Shown here piece by piece: positions 53,877 to 62,550 of a stretch of 64,000 bases of DNA (its first letter is position 1; each line of letters starts with the position of its first letter). The notes under the pieces were generated by a model, which was not told where the DNA came from, did no database searches, and saw only the letters and a list, made by a program, of their open reading frames with translations. This DNA comes from Geothrix oryzae. GTDB lineage: Bacteria; Acidobacteriota; Holophagae; Holophagales; Holophagaceae. A program made the translations under genes and the position numbers. Location of the stretch: contig NZ_AP027079.1 of assembly GCF_030295385.1 (NCBI RefSeq), forward strand, positions 2,480,001-2,544,000, read 5' to 3'.

Positions 53877-55256
53877 ATGCGTGCCCCCATCACCATCCTC
53901 CTGGTGGATGACGAGCCGGGAATCCGGCGGTCCCTGGGCGAAGCCCTGAAGGACGAGGGCTATCAGGTGGTGAAGGCCGAGCGCGGCGAACAGGCCATCG
54001 ACCTGCTGCACAACCCCGACGGCGAGGGCATCCAGTTCATGCTGCTGGATGTGTGGCTGCCAGGGCAGGATGGCCTGGAGACGCTGAAGCAGGCCAAGCA
54101 GATCCGCCCCGACCTGCCCGTGGTCATGATCTCGGGCCACGCCAGCATCGACACGGCCCTGCAGGCCACCAAGCTGGGCGCCTTCGACTTCCTCGAAAAG
54201 CCCATCGACCTAGACCGCCTGCTCCTGGTGACCGGCAACGCCCTCCGTCAATCCCAGCTGGAGCGAGAGAACCAGCGCCTGCTCGCCGAGGTGGAAAGCG
54301 GCCGCTTCTTCCTGGCGGACAGCCCCGCCATGAAGCGCCTCATGGCCGATGTGGCGCTGGTGGCGCCCACCGAGGGCCGCGTGCTCCTCACAGGCGAGAA
54401 CGGCAGCGGCAAGGAGGAGGTGGCCCGCCTGTTGCATCTGCAGAGCCCACGCAAAGAGGCCCCCTTCATCGAAGTGAACTGCGCGGCCATTCCCGAAGAG
54501 CTCATCGAGAGCGAACTGTTCGGCCATCAGAAGGGCGCCTTCACCGGCGCCGTGCGCGACCAGAAGGGCAAGTTCCGCGAGGCGGACGGCGGCACCCTCT
54601 TCCTTGACGAGGTGGGCGACATGTCGCTGAAGACCCAGGCCAAGGTGCTGCGCGCCCTCCAGGAGGGCCGCGTGGAGCCGGTGGGCGGGGGCGGCGCCGT
54701 GGGCGTGGATGTGCGCGTGATCGCCGCCACCAACAAGGATCTGGCCAGCGAGATCACCCGGGGCCGCTTCCGGGAGGACCTCTACTTCCGGCTGGCCGTG
54801 GTGCCGTTGCGCATCCCTCCCCTGCGGGAGCGTCCCGAGGACATCCTGCCCCTGGCCGAGGCCTTCATCAGCCGCATCGGCCGCCAGTACGGCCGACCCC
54901 CCAAGCACCTGGGCCCCGAGGCCAAGGACACCCTGCTGCGCCACGACTGGCCCGGCAATGTGCGCGAGCTGAAGAACCTCATGGAGCGCGCCGTCATCCT
55001 GGGCCGCGGCAACGAGATCGGCCCCCGCGACCTAGGCCCTCTCGCCGCGCGCCATCTCGCGGAGCAGGACCCCTTCTCCTTCCCGGAATTCCCCAGCCTG
55101 AAAGAGGCCCGCGACTGGTTCGAGGCCCAATACCTCCAGCGGGAGATGCGCCTCCAGAACGGCAACATGACCCGCGTGGCCGAGCGCGTGGGCGTGGACC
55201 GCTCCAACCTCTACAAGCGCCTCAAGGCCCTGGGCATCGAGCCCAGGGAGAGCTAG
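53877..55256 (+). CDS. NtrC-family sigma-54 response regulator
   Basis: 459 residues: receiver domain (~5-120; D58 in LLDVWLPGQDG), AAA+ domain with Walker A GENGSGKEE and the sigma-54 contact GAFTGA, RLAVVPLRIPPLRER, and a C-terminal Fis-type HTH (NGNMTRVAERVGVDRSNLYKRL). No kinase is adjacent, so the partner is elsewhere. I see no -24/-12 promoter (TGGCAC-N5-TTGC) immediately upstream of its neighbours. The start could be a TTG eight codons earlier, but ATG is preferred. Confidence 0.95.
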   Translation: MRAPITILLVDDEPGIRRSLGEALKDEGYQVVKAERGEQAIDLLHNPDGEGIQFMLLDVWLPGQDGLETLKQAKQIRPDLPVVMISGHASIDTALQATKLGAFDFLEKPIDLDRLLLVTGNALRQSQLERENQRLLAEVESGRFFLADSPAMKRLMADVALVAPTEGRVLLTGENGSGKEEVARLLHLQSPRKEAPFIEVNCAAIPEELIESELFGHQKGAFTGAVRDQKGKFREADGGTLFLDEVGDMSLKTQAKVLRALQEGRVEPVGGGGAVGVDVRVIAATNKDLASEITRGRFREDLYFRLAVVPLRIPPLRERPEDILPLAEAFISRIGRQYGRPPKHLGPEAKDTLLRHDWPGNVRELKNLMERAVILGRGNEIGPRDLGPLAARHLAEQDPFSFPEFPSLKEARDWFEAQYLQREMRLQNGNMTRVAERVGVDRSNLYKRLKALGIEPRES

Positions 55257-55267
55257 GCGGTGCCGCG

Positions 55268-55669
55268 ATGACCGACAAGAAGTGGTTCAAGATCGGCGAA
55301 GCGGCTTCACTGATCGGCGTCGGCCCCAAGGACCTGCGCTACTGGGAGGAGGTCATCCCCGACATCAAGCCCCGGCGCAGCAAGGGCAACCTCCGCTACT
55401 ACCATGTCGACGAGCTGCCGCGCCTGAAGCGCATCAAGGCCTGGCTGGCCGAGGGCCTCACCGTGGCCGACTGCGCCGAGCTGCTGGCCCACGGCCACCT
55501 GGTGCAGCGCCTGGACCTGGGTCTCGAGGCCGACGAGCTGCCCGCCGCCCCCGTCCAGAAGCCCAAGGCCGCCTTTCCCAGGCTCCTCCGCACCAGCTCC
55601 GACCTGCAGCCCATCCTCAAGTCCGTGAAGGCCCTGTACGAACGCCTGTCCGCGCCACCCAAAGGTTGA
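55268..55669 (+). CDS. MerR-family regulator
   Basis: 133 residues with an N-terminal winged [47 protein letters not shown]. The end (~85-133) lacks the long metal-binding coiled coil of MerR/CueR and has no cysteine, so it may respond to protein or redox cues through another route. It is 11 bp after the NtrC gene, so the two are probably co-transcribed. A tRNA promoter overlaps its stop. Confidence 0.9.
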   Translation: MTDKKWFKIGEAASLIGVGPKDLRYWEEVIPDIKPRRSKGNLRYYHVDELPRLKRIKAWLAEGLTVADCAELLAHGHLVQRLDLGLEADELPAAPVQKPKAAFPRLLRTSSDLQPILKSVKALYERLSAPPKG

Positions 55670-55694
55670 CCTGCCCCCCGGATGCGTCTACAGT
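55666..55694 (+). promoter_or_regulatory. Sigma-70 promoter of tRNA-Pro
   Basis: TTGACC (55666-55671) and TACAGT (55689-55694) with a 17-bp spacer, predicting transcription start ~55701, directly before the tRNA. The -35 overlaps the MerR stop. Confidence 0.75.
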
Positions 55695-55704
55695 CAATAG
55701 TTCA

Positions 55705-55758
<54 letters not shown>

Positions 55759-55781
<23 letters not shown>

Positions 55782-55850
55782 ACACACCAAAGGGGCCCTC
55801 GAAAGAGGGCCCTTTTGGTGTGTTGCCCCTTCGATCGAGAGGATTCGAAC
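55759..55850. repeat. Inverted repeat embracing the tRNA-Pro 3' end
   Basis: GGTTCGAATCCTCTCG of the tRNA (from ~55759) recurs inverted as CGAGAGGATTCGAACC (~55835-55850), centred on the terminator hairpin, with the acceptor segments in between diverged. The minus strand therefore carries a tRNA-like T-arm fragment. Confidence 0.7.
55781..55824 (+). terminator. tRNA-Pro terminator hairpin
   Basis: A 20-bp stem (one G-T pair) around a GAAA tetraloop, from AACACACCAA to TTGGTGTGTT, begins at the CCA end of the tRNA. The 3' arm carries TTTT. The hairpin is the core of a longer inverted repeat. Confidence 0.85.
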
Positions 55851-56148
55851 CACCCCCTTTGGCCTTCGGCCGAGTGGGATCGTGGAGGCGTGCCTTGATG
55901 GCATGCCGGAGCGAGACCGGCGGCTGGCGCAGCCAGACGCCGGTCGAATCCCCGCCCCGGTGAGTCGGCGCCAAATCTTGAGACTCCGGCTCTTTGCCTT
56001 TCCCGGCCCCCCGTCCTCCCTAAATGGGCGACAAAAGCCGACCGAAAGAGCGCCAATTGTCACCTGAGGCGGGGGCAGGTCCGAGAAGGAGGGGGTGAAG
56101 GCCGGATCTTCTGTGTTTTCATGAACCCTCTTCGTCAGGACACTACCC
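55851..56148. other. Non-coding interval with tRNA-derived remnants
   Basis: About 300 bp without a convincing gene. It holds another T-arm-like word (GGTCGAATCCCC, near 55942), several short inverted repeats (GGCCTTCGGCC; GGCTGGCGCAGCC) and the leader of the REC-HATPase gene. No protein-coding signal or clear promoter was found. Confidence 0.6.
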
Positions 56149-57039
56149 ATGGAATCCACCCGCGTACTGGTCGTCGAAGACGAGCCGATCAACCTCGAGG
56201 CCCTCGTCGAGAACCTCCAATTCGAAGGCTACGAAACGACCGGCGTATCGAGCGGCGCGGAGGCCTGGCGGGCCATCTCCGAGCATCCCGATGAATTCGA
56301 TGTGATCCTCCTCGACCGGGTGATGCCGGACATGGACGGCATCGAGATCCTGCGGCGGCTCAAGGCCCGGTCCACCCCCATCCGCGCCTCGGTCATCATG
56401 CAGACCGCGCTCTCCAGCGACCGGGACATCGTGGAAGGGTTGCGGGCGGGGGCCTACTACTACCTGACGAAGCCCTTCACCGCCCAGGCCCTGCTGGCCA
56501 TCGTCGGCGCCGCGGCCCGGGATCGCCGGGGCTACCGGAAGCTCCAGCTGGACGCCCAGCAGGCCACCCGCGCCCTGGCCTGCATGGCCACCGCCCAGTT
56601 CACCTTCCAGACCCCGGAGCAGGCCTGGGACCTCGCCACCGTGATCGCCAAGGCCACTCCGAACCCGGAGCGAGCCGTCGGCGGGCTCTCCGAGCTGATG
56701 CTCAACGCCATCGAACACGGCAACCTCGGCATCACCTACGCCGGGAAGTCCCGCCTCCTCGCCGAGGACCGCTGGAAGGAGGAGATCGCCCACCGGCTCG
56801 CGCTGCCAGAGCATGCGGGGAAGCGGGCCACGATCTCGTTCGAGCGGGTGGACGGCGAGATCCGGTTCCACATCCGCGACGAGGGCCCCGGGTTCGAGTG
56901 GCGGGACTACCTGGAACTGAGCCCGGAACGTGCCTTCCACCTCCATGGCCGGGGCATCGCCATGTCCAGGCAGGTCTGGTTCGATCGCCTGGACTACCTG
57001 GGGGCCGGGAACGAAGTCGTGGCGGTGATCCGCCTCTAA
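56149..57039 (+). CDS. Response regulator with RsbW-like HATPase output domain
   Basis: 296 residues: a receiver (E10/D11, D56 in [12 protein letters not shown]107 in LTKPF) joined to a HATPase of the anti-sigma-factor kinase type (~140-295). The latter has the N-box [11 protein letters not shown] (N185), DEGPGF (~243-248) and HGRGIAMS (~265-272). No HisKA domain exists. Such proteins can phosphorylate an anti-sigma antagonist in response to an upstream kinase. The convergent HPt gene 43 bp away may belong to the same relay. Confidence 0.87.
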   Translation: MESTRVLVVEDEPINLEALVENLQFEGYETTGVSSGAEAWRAISEHPDEFDVILLDRVMPDMDGIEILRRLKARSTPIRASVIMQTALSSDRDIVEGLRAGAYYYLTKPFTAQALLAIVGAAARDRRGYRKLQLDAQQATRALACMATAQFTFQTPEQAWDLATVIAKATPNPERAVGGLSELMLNAIEHGNLGITYAGKSRLLAEDRWKEEIAHRLALPEHAGKRATISFERVDGEIRFHIRDEGPGFEWRDYLELSPERAFHLHGRGIAMSRQVWFDRLDYLGAGNEVVAVIRL

Positions 57040-57082
57040 TCCGGCTCCGGCTCGCGGGGCCCGCGCGTTCGAGCCCCCCGGG

Positions 57083-57472
57083 CTATTCCGGCGCGGGAAG
57101 GGCCCGGATCGCGGTGCAGACCCGGTCGTTCTCCCCTTCGAAGGCGGCCAGCAGGCCCTCGATCTCGTTAGCGGGTCCCTCCGGGCGGAGCGCCGCCTCG
57201 AGCGCGCTGGCGAGGGCCTGGATCGAGGTCAACCCCAGGAATCCGGCGGCCCCCTTCAGGGAGTGGGCCAGCCTCCGCGTGGTCTCGGGCTCCCCAACGG
57301 CAAGACCTTCTCTCAGAACCTGGATGTCGCCCGCGTGCAGCTGCTCGTATTTGCGGATCAAGCGCGCCAGGCTCTCCACCCGGCCGCCCACCGTCGTCAG
57401 CCCGACTTCGACCTCCAGGCCGGGGATGCCTTCGAGGAGCCGTCTCAGCTGATCCGCGGCATCCACCTGCAT
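57083..57472 (-). CDS. Stand-alone HPt phosphotransfer protein
   Basis: 129 helical residues with the HPt signature RRLAHSLKGAAGFLGL (H70), closely echoing the CheA HPt motif in this window (HTIKGAAGFLGL). It can shuttle phosphate between receivers. I chose the ATG with GGGAGGG about five bases upstream; a GTG 18 codons earlier is less likely. It converges on the REC-HATPase gene. Confidence 0.87.
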   Translation of the reverse strand: MQVDAADQLRRLLEGIPGLEVEVGLTTVGGRVESLARLIRKYEQLHAGDIQVLREGLAVGEPETTRRLAHSLKGAAGFLGLTSIQALASALEAALRPEGPANEIEGLLAAFEGENDRVCTAIRALPAPE

Positions 57473-57548
57473 TGCGCCCTCCCCGGTCGACTCTGGGTCG
57501 ATCCTGATCAAACCACAGTCGGACACTCCCCAGGCTGCCGAAAGCGCC

Positions 57549-58271
57549 TCAGGAGGGTCTCCCGGGCACCATCGGCACGAACCGGACGGGCAGCACGGCC
57601 TGGGTTTCGAGCCCGGCGGGCCGCTTCCGCAGCAGGTAGAGTTCCTGGGCCCCGAGCGCCCGGCCCACGGGGATGATCATCCGACCGCCCACCTTGAGCT
57701 GATCCACCAGAGTCTGGGGCACCTGGTCGGGCGCGCAGGTCACGATGATGGCGTCGAACGGCGCCGCCTCGGGCCAGCCGAGGTAGCCATCCCCGGCCCG
57801 GACCCTCACATTCCCATAGCCCAGGCGCTGAAGGTCCGCCTCGGCGCGGCGAGCCAGAGGAGGCACGATCTCGAGCGTGAAGACCTCCGCCACCAGACCC
57901 GACAGCACCGCCGCCTGGTAGCCCGATCCCGTGCCGATCTCCAGGACGCGGTCTCCGGGCTTCGGAGCCAGCGCCGCCGTCATGAAGGCCACGATGTAGG
58001 GCTGGGAGATGGTCTGGCCATGGCCGATGGGCAGGGGCCAGTCCTCGTAGGCCTCGTTCCGCTGACCGGCGGGTACGAACTCGTGCCGGGGCACCCGCGC
58101 CATGGCGGCCAGCACCCGCCCGTCCGTGACGCCGCGGGCGGCGATCTGCTCGCGCACCATGCGCACCCGGGCCTCGGCGAAGGCCGTCTCCGCCGGGGCG
58201 GCCGGCCGGGCCGGTTCCGGATCGCAGCCCCCGAAGGTGAGCATCAAGAGCACCCCCAGCTGCCTTCGCAT
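57549..58271 (-). CDS. pcm: Protein-L-isoaspartate O-methyltransferase, exported form
   Basis: Repairs isoaspartyl residues with SAM. 240 residues, of which the last ~205 are a complete PCMT: RVPRHEFVP, GHGQTISQPYIVA, LEIGTGSGYQAAVL, and RMIIPVG. An N-terminal hydrophobic signal ends in FGGC, an imperfect lipobox, and a Pro/Ala linker follows, so it seems to be sent to the envelope, unlike the cytoplasmic E. coli enzyme. Confidence 0.9.
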   Translation of the reverse strand: MRRQLGVLLMLTFGGCDPEPARPAAPAETAFAEARVRMVREQIAARGVTDGRVLAAMARVPRHEFVPAGQRNEAYEDWPLPIGHGQTISQPYIVAFMTAALAPKPGDRVLEIGTGSGYQAAVLSGLVAEVFTLEIVPPLARRAEADLQRLGYGNVRVRAGDGYLGWPEAAPFDAIIVTCAPDQVPQTLVDQLKVGGRMIIPVGRALGAQELYLLRKRPAGLETQAVLPVRFVPMVPGRPS

Positions 58272-58306
58272 GGTCCGAAGGTACCCCCTTCGGGGCCGTA
58301 CGCCAG

Positions 58307-58335
58307 CGCGCCCCCCTGGAAGCCGGAGGGGCGCG
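58307..58335 (-). terminator. GC-rich hairpin downstream of the VIT/vWA gene
   Basis: An 8-bp stem CGCGCCCC/GGGGCGCG with extra pairing in a 13-nt loop, between the VIT/vWA stop and the pcm start. It lacks a T-run, so assignment is weak. Confidence 0.3.
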
Positions 58336-58364
58336 GGTCGGCAGGCACACGTCCGCTGGGCTGA

Positions 58365-60740
58365 TCAGGGATTCAGGCTAAGGCTGAGTTCCAGGCTCCC
58401 CGCCAAGCCCCCGCTCCAGCTCTGCACGCGCCAGGCCAGGATCAGGGCCTTGGCTTTGGCGGCCCCGGGGAAGGTCTGGTCGAAGGCCACGGAGACCACC
58501 TGTCCGGTGGGGTCCACCTTCAAGGCCAGCTCGGTGCCGGCCGGAAGGCCCGCCAGGGCGGCCACCAGGGCCGGATCCTGCAGCCGGGCTTCCAGCTCGC
58601 CCCGAAGGCTCCTGGGATCCGAAGTCCCCGTGATGCCCGAGAAGGCCAGGATGCGAAGACGGGGAGCGGCCTGTTTCACCTCCCGCCGGGCCCGGTCCTG
58701 GGCCAGGACTTCCACCACCGCGGAGGCCGGGGAAGCCAGCTTCATCAGGGGCGCGGGCGCATAGGCCGCCGCCTGGACCTGCAGGCCACCCACGGCGGCG
58801 TCGGACACGCCTTCGGGCAGCGGCAGGGGCTGGGTGACCGTGGTGGAGGGTCCACCCGCGTTCCGGATCACCGTATCCACGGCCACGAAGGAGGTGTGGG
58901 CCGTGAGCAGGTGGTAGGCGAGGCCCAGGCGCGTGACCTCCGCCTTGCGGCCCTCGTCCTGGCCGAACTGCTCGTAGTCCGACAGCATCTGGATGCGCTG
59001 GCGGGCCCAGAGCTGGCGCAGGGCGCCGTGCTCGCGGCCCTTCACCTGGCCCACCTCGAAGGTCTGGCTCCAGGGCCCGGCGCCGCTCATGCCGGACAGC
59101 GTGACGGTGCCTTTCGCTTCGCCGGTCCATTTGCCGAGGCAGATCACGGGCCGGTCCGCCAGCACATCGGGCAGCTGCAGGGGCTCGAGGTCATGGATGC
59201 GGAAGCCGTTCACGGTGAGCTTCAGGTTGGTGAGCACGGGGGAGGAGACATAGGCCCGGAAGCGCTCGGCCTCGGCGGCGGCCTGCTCGGGTTTGGTGAT
59301 GACGAAGGCCTCGCCCTGCCCGGCGTGGGCCATCCCCTCGATGAGGTGGCGGTTCACGGAGGTGCCGATGCCGAAGGTGAAGAGGTTGGCCGAGCCGAGG
59401 TTCTTCCGGATGAGGTCGAACACCTGGCCGTCGGCGCTGATGTACCCGTCCGTGGACACCACGAAGGTGCGGGAGATGCCGGGCACCCGGGGCAGGCCCA
59501 GGGCCTTGCGCAAGGCGCTGCCGAGCTCCGTGCCGCCGCCGCCGTTCTGCGAGCGCACGAAGGCCAGGGCCTGCTGGGCGTTTTCGGGCGTGGCGTGCAG
59601 CGATCCGGAGGGGGACCAGAACGCCGAGCTGCCCTCGAAGACCATCACATTGAAGAGGTCCTGGGGCCGCAGGCCCTGGATCATCTCCTTCATGAGCACC
59701 TTCGACATCTCGATGGGAAAACCCATCTGGCTACCGGAGACATCCATGATGAAGACGAACTCGCGGGGCGGGATGTCCTTGGAAGCCACGCGCTTGGGCG
59801 GCTGGGCCATGAGCAGAAAGGTATTCTCCTCCCGCCCCTCATGGAGGCCCTGATCCAACAGCAGCCCGGATTGCACCGCACTCCCCACCAGCTGGTACTG
59901 GACGATGACATCGCGGTTGCCCCCCCGGCTTTCCGAGGGATCGAGCTTCAGGGTGGCCTCGGCCTTGCCGTCATAGGCGATGGCGGTCTTGTGGGTGCCG
60001 CAGACCATCCGCTGGATGGGCAGGCCCGCCGACAGCTTCAGCTCCAGGTCGAAGGTGGCCGCCGGCTTCTCGCCGGCATGCGTATAGGGGTTCGCCACCC
60101 AGGGTTCGCCCGTACTCGAATCCGTGCCCCCCTTCCCGGCATAGCGCGGGCCCACCACCGTGGGATAGACGAAGCGGTAGGTGCCGTCCGTGGGGACCAG
60201 CAGCTCCGTGTAGGCCAGCTCCACGCGGATCTCGTCGCCGGGCAGGATGTTCGCCACATTCATCTGGAAGACATTGGGCCGGTGCTGCTCCAACAGGGAG
60301 GTGCTGCGGCCCTGGGCCTTGGCCTGCTCGTAGTCGGCCCGGGCCTGGCCGCGCTCCTTGATCTGGGCCTTCAGCACCCGCTCGCCGATGCGCATGGTCA
60401 TGCCGTGGACGGCCGACCGCGTGGAGCCCGGGAAGACATAGACCGCCTCCAGGGGCTTTGTCCCGGTGTTCCGGTAGACCTGGGTCACCGTCACCTCGGC
60501 GATGACCCCCGCGATGGCCACCTTGGCCGAGGTGGCCTTCAGCGGTAGCTGGTCCACGGCGCCGCCCTCGCTCTTCACGAAGAAATAGGGGGAGAGGGTG
60601 GCATCGGCCGGCTCTCCGCCCTGGGGAGGGCTCTGGCGCACGGAGGAGGGCCGGCTGCGGGCCTGGGCGTCCCCCTGGACGGACACGGCGAGCCCGGCGC
60701 AGCAGGCGAGCAGGGTGGTGGTGGACCGGCGCAGCGACAT
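58365..60740 (-). CDS. Exported VIT/von Willebrand A domain protein
   Basis: 791 residues: signal peptide, a VIT domain (~50-180; YRNTGTKPLEAVYVFPGS, KAQIKERGQARADYEQAK), and a vWA domain (~320-490) with intact MIDAS DVSGSQ and STDGY. The C-terminal region includes LTAHTSFVAVDT and a Pro/Ala stretch. Marine-proteobacterial-sortase relatives share this plan; no sortase motif is seen. It lies directly downstream of the sigma/anti-sigma pair on the same strand and may be their target. Confidence 0.9.
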   Translation of the reverse strand: MSLRRSTTTLLACCAGLAVSVQGDAQARSRPSSVRQSPPQGGEPADATLSPYFFVKSEGGAVDQLPLKATSAKVAIAGVIAEVTVTQVYRNTGTKPLEAVYVFPGSTRSAVHGMTMRIGERVLKAQIKERGQARADYEQAKAQGRSTSLLEQHRPNVFQMNVANILPGDEIRVELAYTELLVPTDGTYRFVYPTVVGPRYAGKGGTDSSTGEPWVANPYTHAGEKPAATFDLELKLSAGLPIQRMVCGTHKTAIAYDGKAEATLKLDPSESRGGNRDVIVQYQLVGSAVQSGLLLDQGLHEGREENTFLLMAQPPKRVASKDIPPREFVFIMDVSGSQMGFPIEMSKVLMKEMIQGLRPQDLFNVMVFEGSSAFWSPSGSLHATPENAQQALAFVRSQNGGGGTELGSALRKALGLPRVPGISRTFVVSTDGYISADGQVFDLIRKNLGSANLFTFGIGTSVNRHLIEGMAHAGQGEAFVITKPEQAAAEAERFRAYVSSPVLTNLKLTVNGFRIHDLEPLQLPDVLADRPVICLGKWTGEAKGTVTLSGMSGAGPWSQTFEVGQVKGREHGALRQLWARQRIQMLSDYEQFGQDEGRKAEVTRLGLAYHLLTAHTSFVAVDTVIRNAGGPSTTVTQPLPLPEGVSDAAVGGLQVQAAAYAPAPLMKLASPASAVVEVLAQDRARREVKQAAPRLRILAFSGITGTSDPRSLRGELEARLQDPALVAALAGLPAGTELALKVDPTGQVVSVAFDQTFPGAAKAKALILAWRVQSWSGGLAGSLELSLSLNP

Positions 60741-60811
60741 GGGATTCTCCCGGGTGGGCCGCGCCGGGATGGCGCGGTTCAGGAGGGAATGCCGTCAGCC
60801 GGAGCTCCCTT

Positions 60812-61909
60812 TCAGCGGGGCGCGTCTTTTTTCTCGGCCGGATGGATCCGCGCCCGGAAACCCTCGACGGGGCCCGTTTCCGGCAGCTTCGCCGGGTCCG
60901 CCACCGGGCCCTTCATCAGGTACAGGTCGAGGACATCGCCCGGGCCCAGGCGGACCTGGCCGACCCAGCGGGCCGGGGCATCCGGGTGGTCCTGGATGAC
61001 CCGGAGCTTCAGCACCTCGACGCCGGAAGCCGTCCGCCTCAGGACCGAGACTTCCGCCCCGCGCGCGGCCGTGACCAGCACCCGGGTGATTCCGTCCGGC
61101 TGGGGCTCCAGGCTCCAGATCGGCGCCGGGCTGGCTCCCTCAGGCTCGGCCACCTTCCGTTCCGCCCGATCCGAAGCGATGGCCTTCGTCATCGCAGGGG
61201 CCCCGGCCACCTGACCCAGAACCTCCACCACGGCGGCCGCGGGAGCCGGAGCGGCGAGCGCGGCGACGGGACGGGACCGTTCGGCCTTTTTGGCCCGATC
61301 CTCCCGGGCGGCATCCTCCGCCCCAGCCGGGGCCTCCGCCGCGGCCACCCGTGAGGCTGGCAGCGGAGCTGGCGCCAGCGTCGGAACCGCCGCTGGAGTC
61401 GGGATCGGGCGGGGGGAGGCCGATTCCTCGGGTCCGGTGGCCGGGGGCACCTTCCGCGCGGGAGCCACCTGGGGTTGTAGCTGGGGTTGTAGCTGGGCCT
61501 GTGCCTGGGCCAGGGGTTGAGCCGGGACAGGCGCTTCGCCGACTTTCGCCGTACCGGTGGGGGCGGCCTTCGCCGTTTCCTGCCGCGCCGCCGGAAGCGG
61601 GGTTCCCGGACTGCGCAGGTAGGCCAGTCCGGCCGTGGCCGCGACGATCAGGCTGGCCGCGGCGCCGATGAGCCCCGGATGGCGGTAGAAGGGCACGACC
61701 TTCGGCGGAGCCCCCGGCGCCAGGGCCGACAGCAGGTGGGCCCGGGCCGCCGGATCGGCCAGCAGCTCCCGCAGGGCCTCCTCGTCCGCCAGGGCATCGA
61801 AGAGATCCTGGTGCTCGAGGGCCGCCTCGAACAGTGCGCGCCGCTCGGCTTCGGTGAGGGTCCCCGTGGCGTAGCCGCCGAGCAGCTTCTCGGCCTCGGC
61901 GTGCTTCAT
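60812..61909 (-). CDS. Membrane anti-sigma factor-like protein
   Basis: 365 residues. The first ~75 are helical and cytoplasmic, then one transmembrane helix (~77-97, GLIGAAASLIVAATAGLAYL). A long Ala/Pro/Gln-rich linker with repeated AQLQPQLQPQ follows, and a C-terminal beta domain (~275-365). The zinc HxxxCxxC of ZAS anti-sigmas is missing. It overlaps the sigma gene by ATGA, the normal layout of ECF pairs, which is the main evidence for its role. Confidence 0.82.
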   Translation of the reverse strand: MKHAEAEKLLGGYATGTLTEAERRALFEAALEHQDLFDALADEEALRELLADPAARAHLLSALAPGAPPKVVPFYRHPGLIGAAASLIVAATAGLAYLRSPGTPLPAARQETAKAAPTGTAKVGEAPVPAQPLAQAQAQLQPQLQPQVAPARKVPPATGPEESASPRPIPTPAAVPTLAPAPLPASRVAAAEAPAGAEDAAREDRAKKAERSRPVAALAAPAPAAAVVEVLGQVAGAPAMTKAIASDRAERKVAEPEGASPAPIWSLEPQPDGITRVLVTAARGAEVSVLRRTASGVEVLKLRVIQDHPDAPARWVGQVRLGPGDVLDLYLMKGPVADPAKLPETGPVEGFRARIHPAEKKDAPR

Positions 61910-62496
61910 GGCGTCCCCCTTCCGCCGGATCCGTCCCAGCTGCCGCCCAGCGACGCGAGCAGCTGCTTCCGGCAGCGGTGGTCCCAGGTGTAGATGGTGT
62001 TGAGGCTGGCGGCGCCCATCCTTCCCTGGATCTCGGGGAAGCTGTGCCCCTGCAGCTTGAGGCGGAACAGCTCCCGGCAGCGCTCCCCCATGCGGCCGAT
62101 GCCGCCCATGAGCCGGGCCAGCAGCTCTTTGCGCTCCAGGACCGCCGCGGGATCCGGCGCATCGGAGGCCGGGGGGAAGACCTCCACATCCACGGCGTCG
62201 AATTCGCCGCGCCGCGCGGCCTTGCGCCGGGCGGCCGCCAGCTTGAAGCGCAGGATCTGGAAGGCCAGGGGCAGCAGGTCCTCCAGGCGCTCCAGATGGC
62301 CGTACTTCGTGTGGATCAGCACCAGCACCTCCTGGGCCAGGTCCTCCGCCTGGGAGCCTGCATACCGGGATGCCGCGAAGGCCACGATCCTTTCACGGAG
62401 CCGGACCAGGATCGCCGCCCGGCCGTCGGCGGCGGCCAGGTCCGGCTGCGCGGCCGCCAGGGCGGGGAAGGGGTCGAGGGGGAGGTCGGAATCCAT
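61906..62496 (-). CDS. ECF-type RNA polymerase sigma factor
   Basis: 196 residues with a region-2-like segment (RERIVAFAASRYAGSQAEDLAQEVLVLI) and a region-4 HTH (CRELFRLKLQGHSFPEIQGRMG, NTIYTWDHRCRKQLL). The start is ambiguous between the ATG used and one 11 codons upstream. It is encoded immediately before its probable anti-sigma partner, with a VIT/vWA gene after that. Divergent from surE. Confidence 0.88.
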   Translation of the reverse strand: MDSDLPLDPFPALAAAQPDLAAADGRAAILVRLRERIVAFAASRYAGSQAEDLAQEVLVLIHTKYGHLERLEDLLPLAFQILRFKLAAARRKAARRGEFDAVDVEVFPPASDAPDPAAVLERKELLARLMGGIGRMGERCRELFRLKLQGHSFPEIQGRMGAASLNTIYTWDHRCRKQLLASLGGSWDGSGGRGTP

Positions 62497-62550
62497 GGGA
62501 ATGGCCCCATCCTCGCATCCTTCTTCCATCCCGGGCGATACACTGATTGC

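Noticed and set aside
55825-55975. Second functional tRNA on the minus strand
   Set aside because: Only a T-arm can be folded; the matching 5' acceptor strand and anticodon arm are absent.
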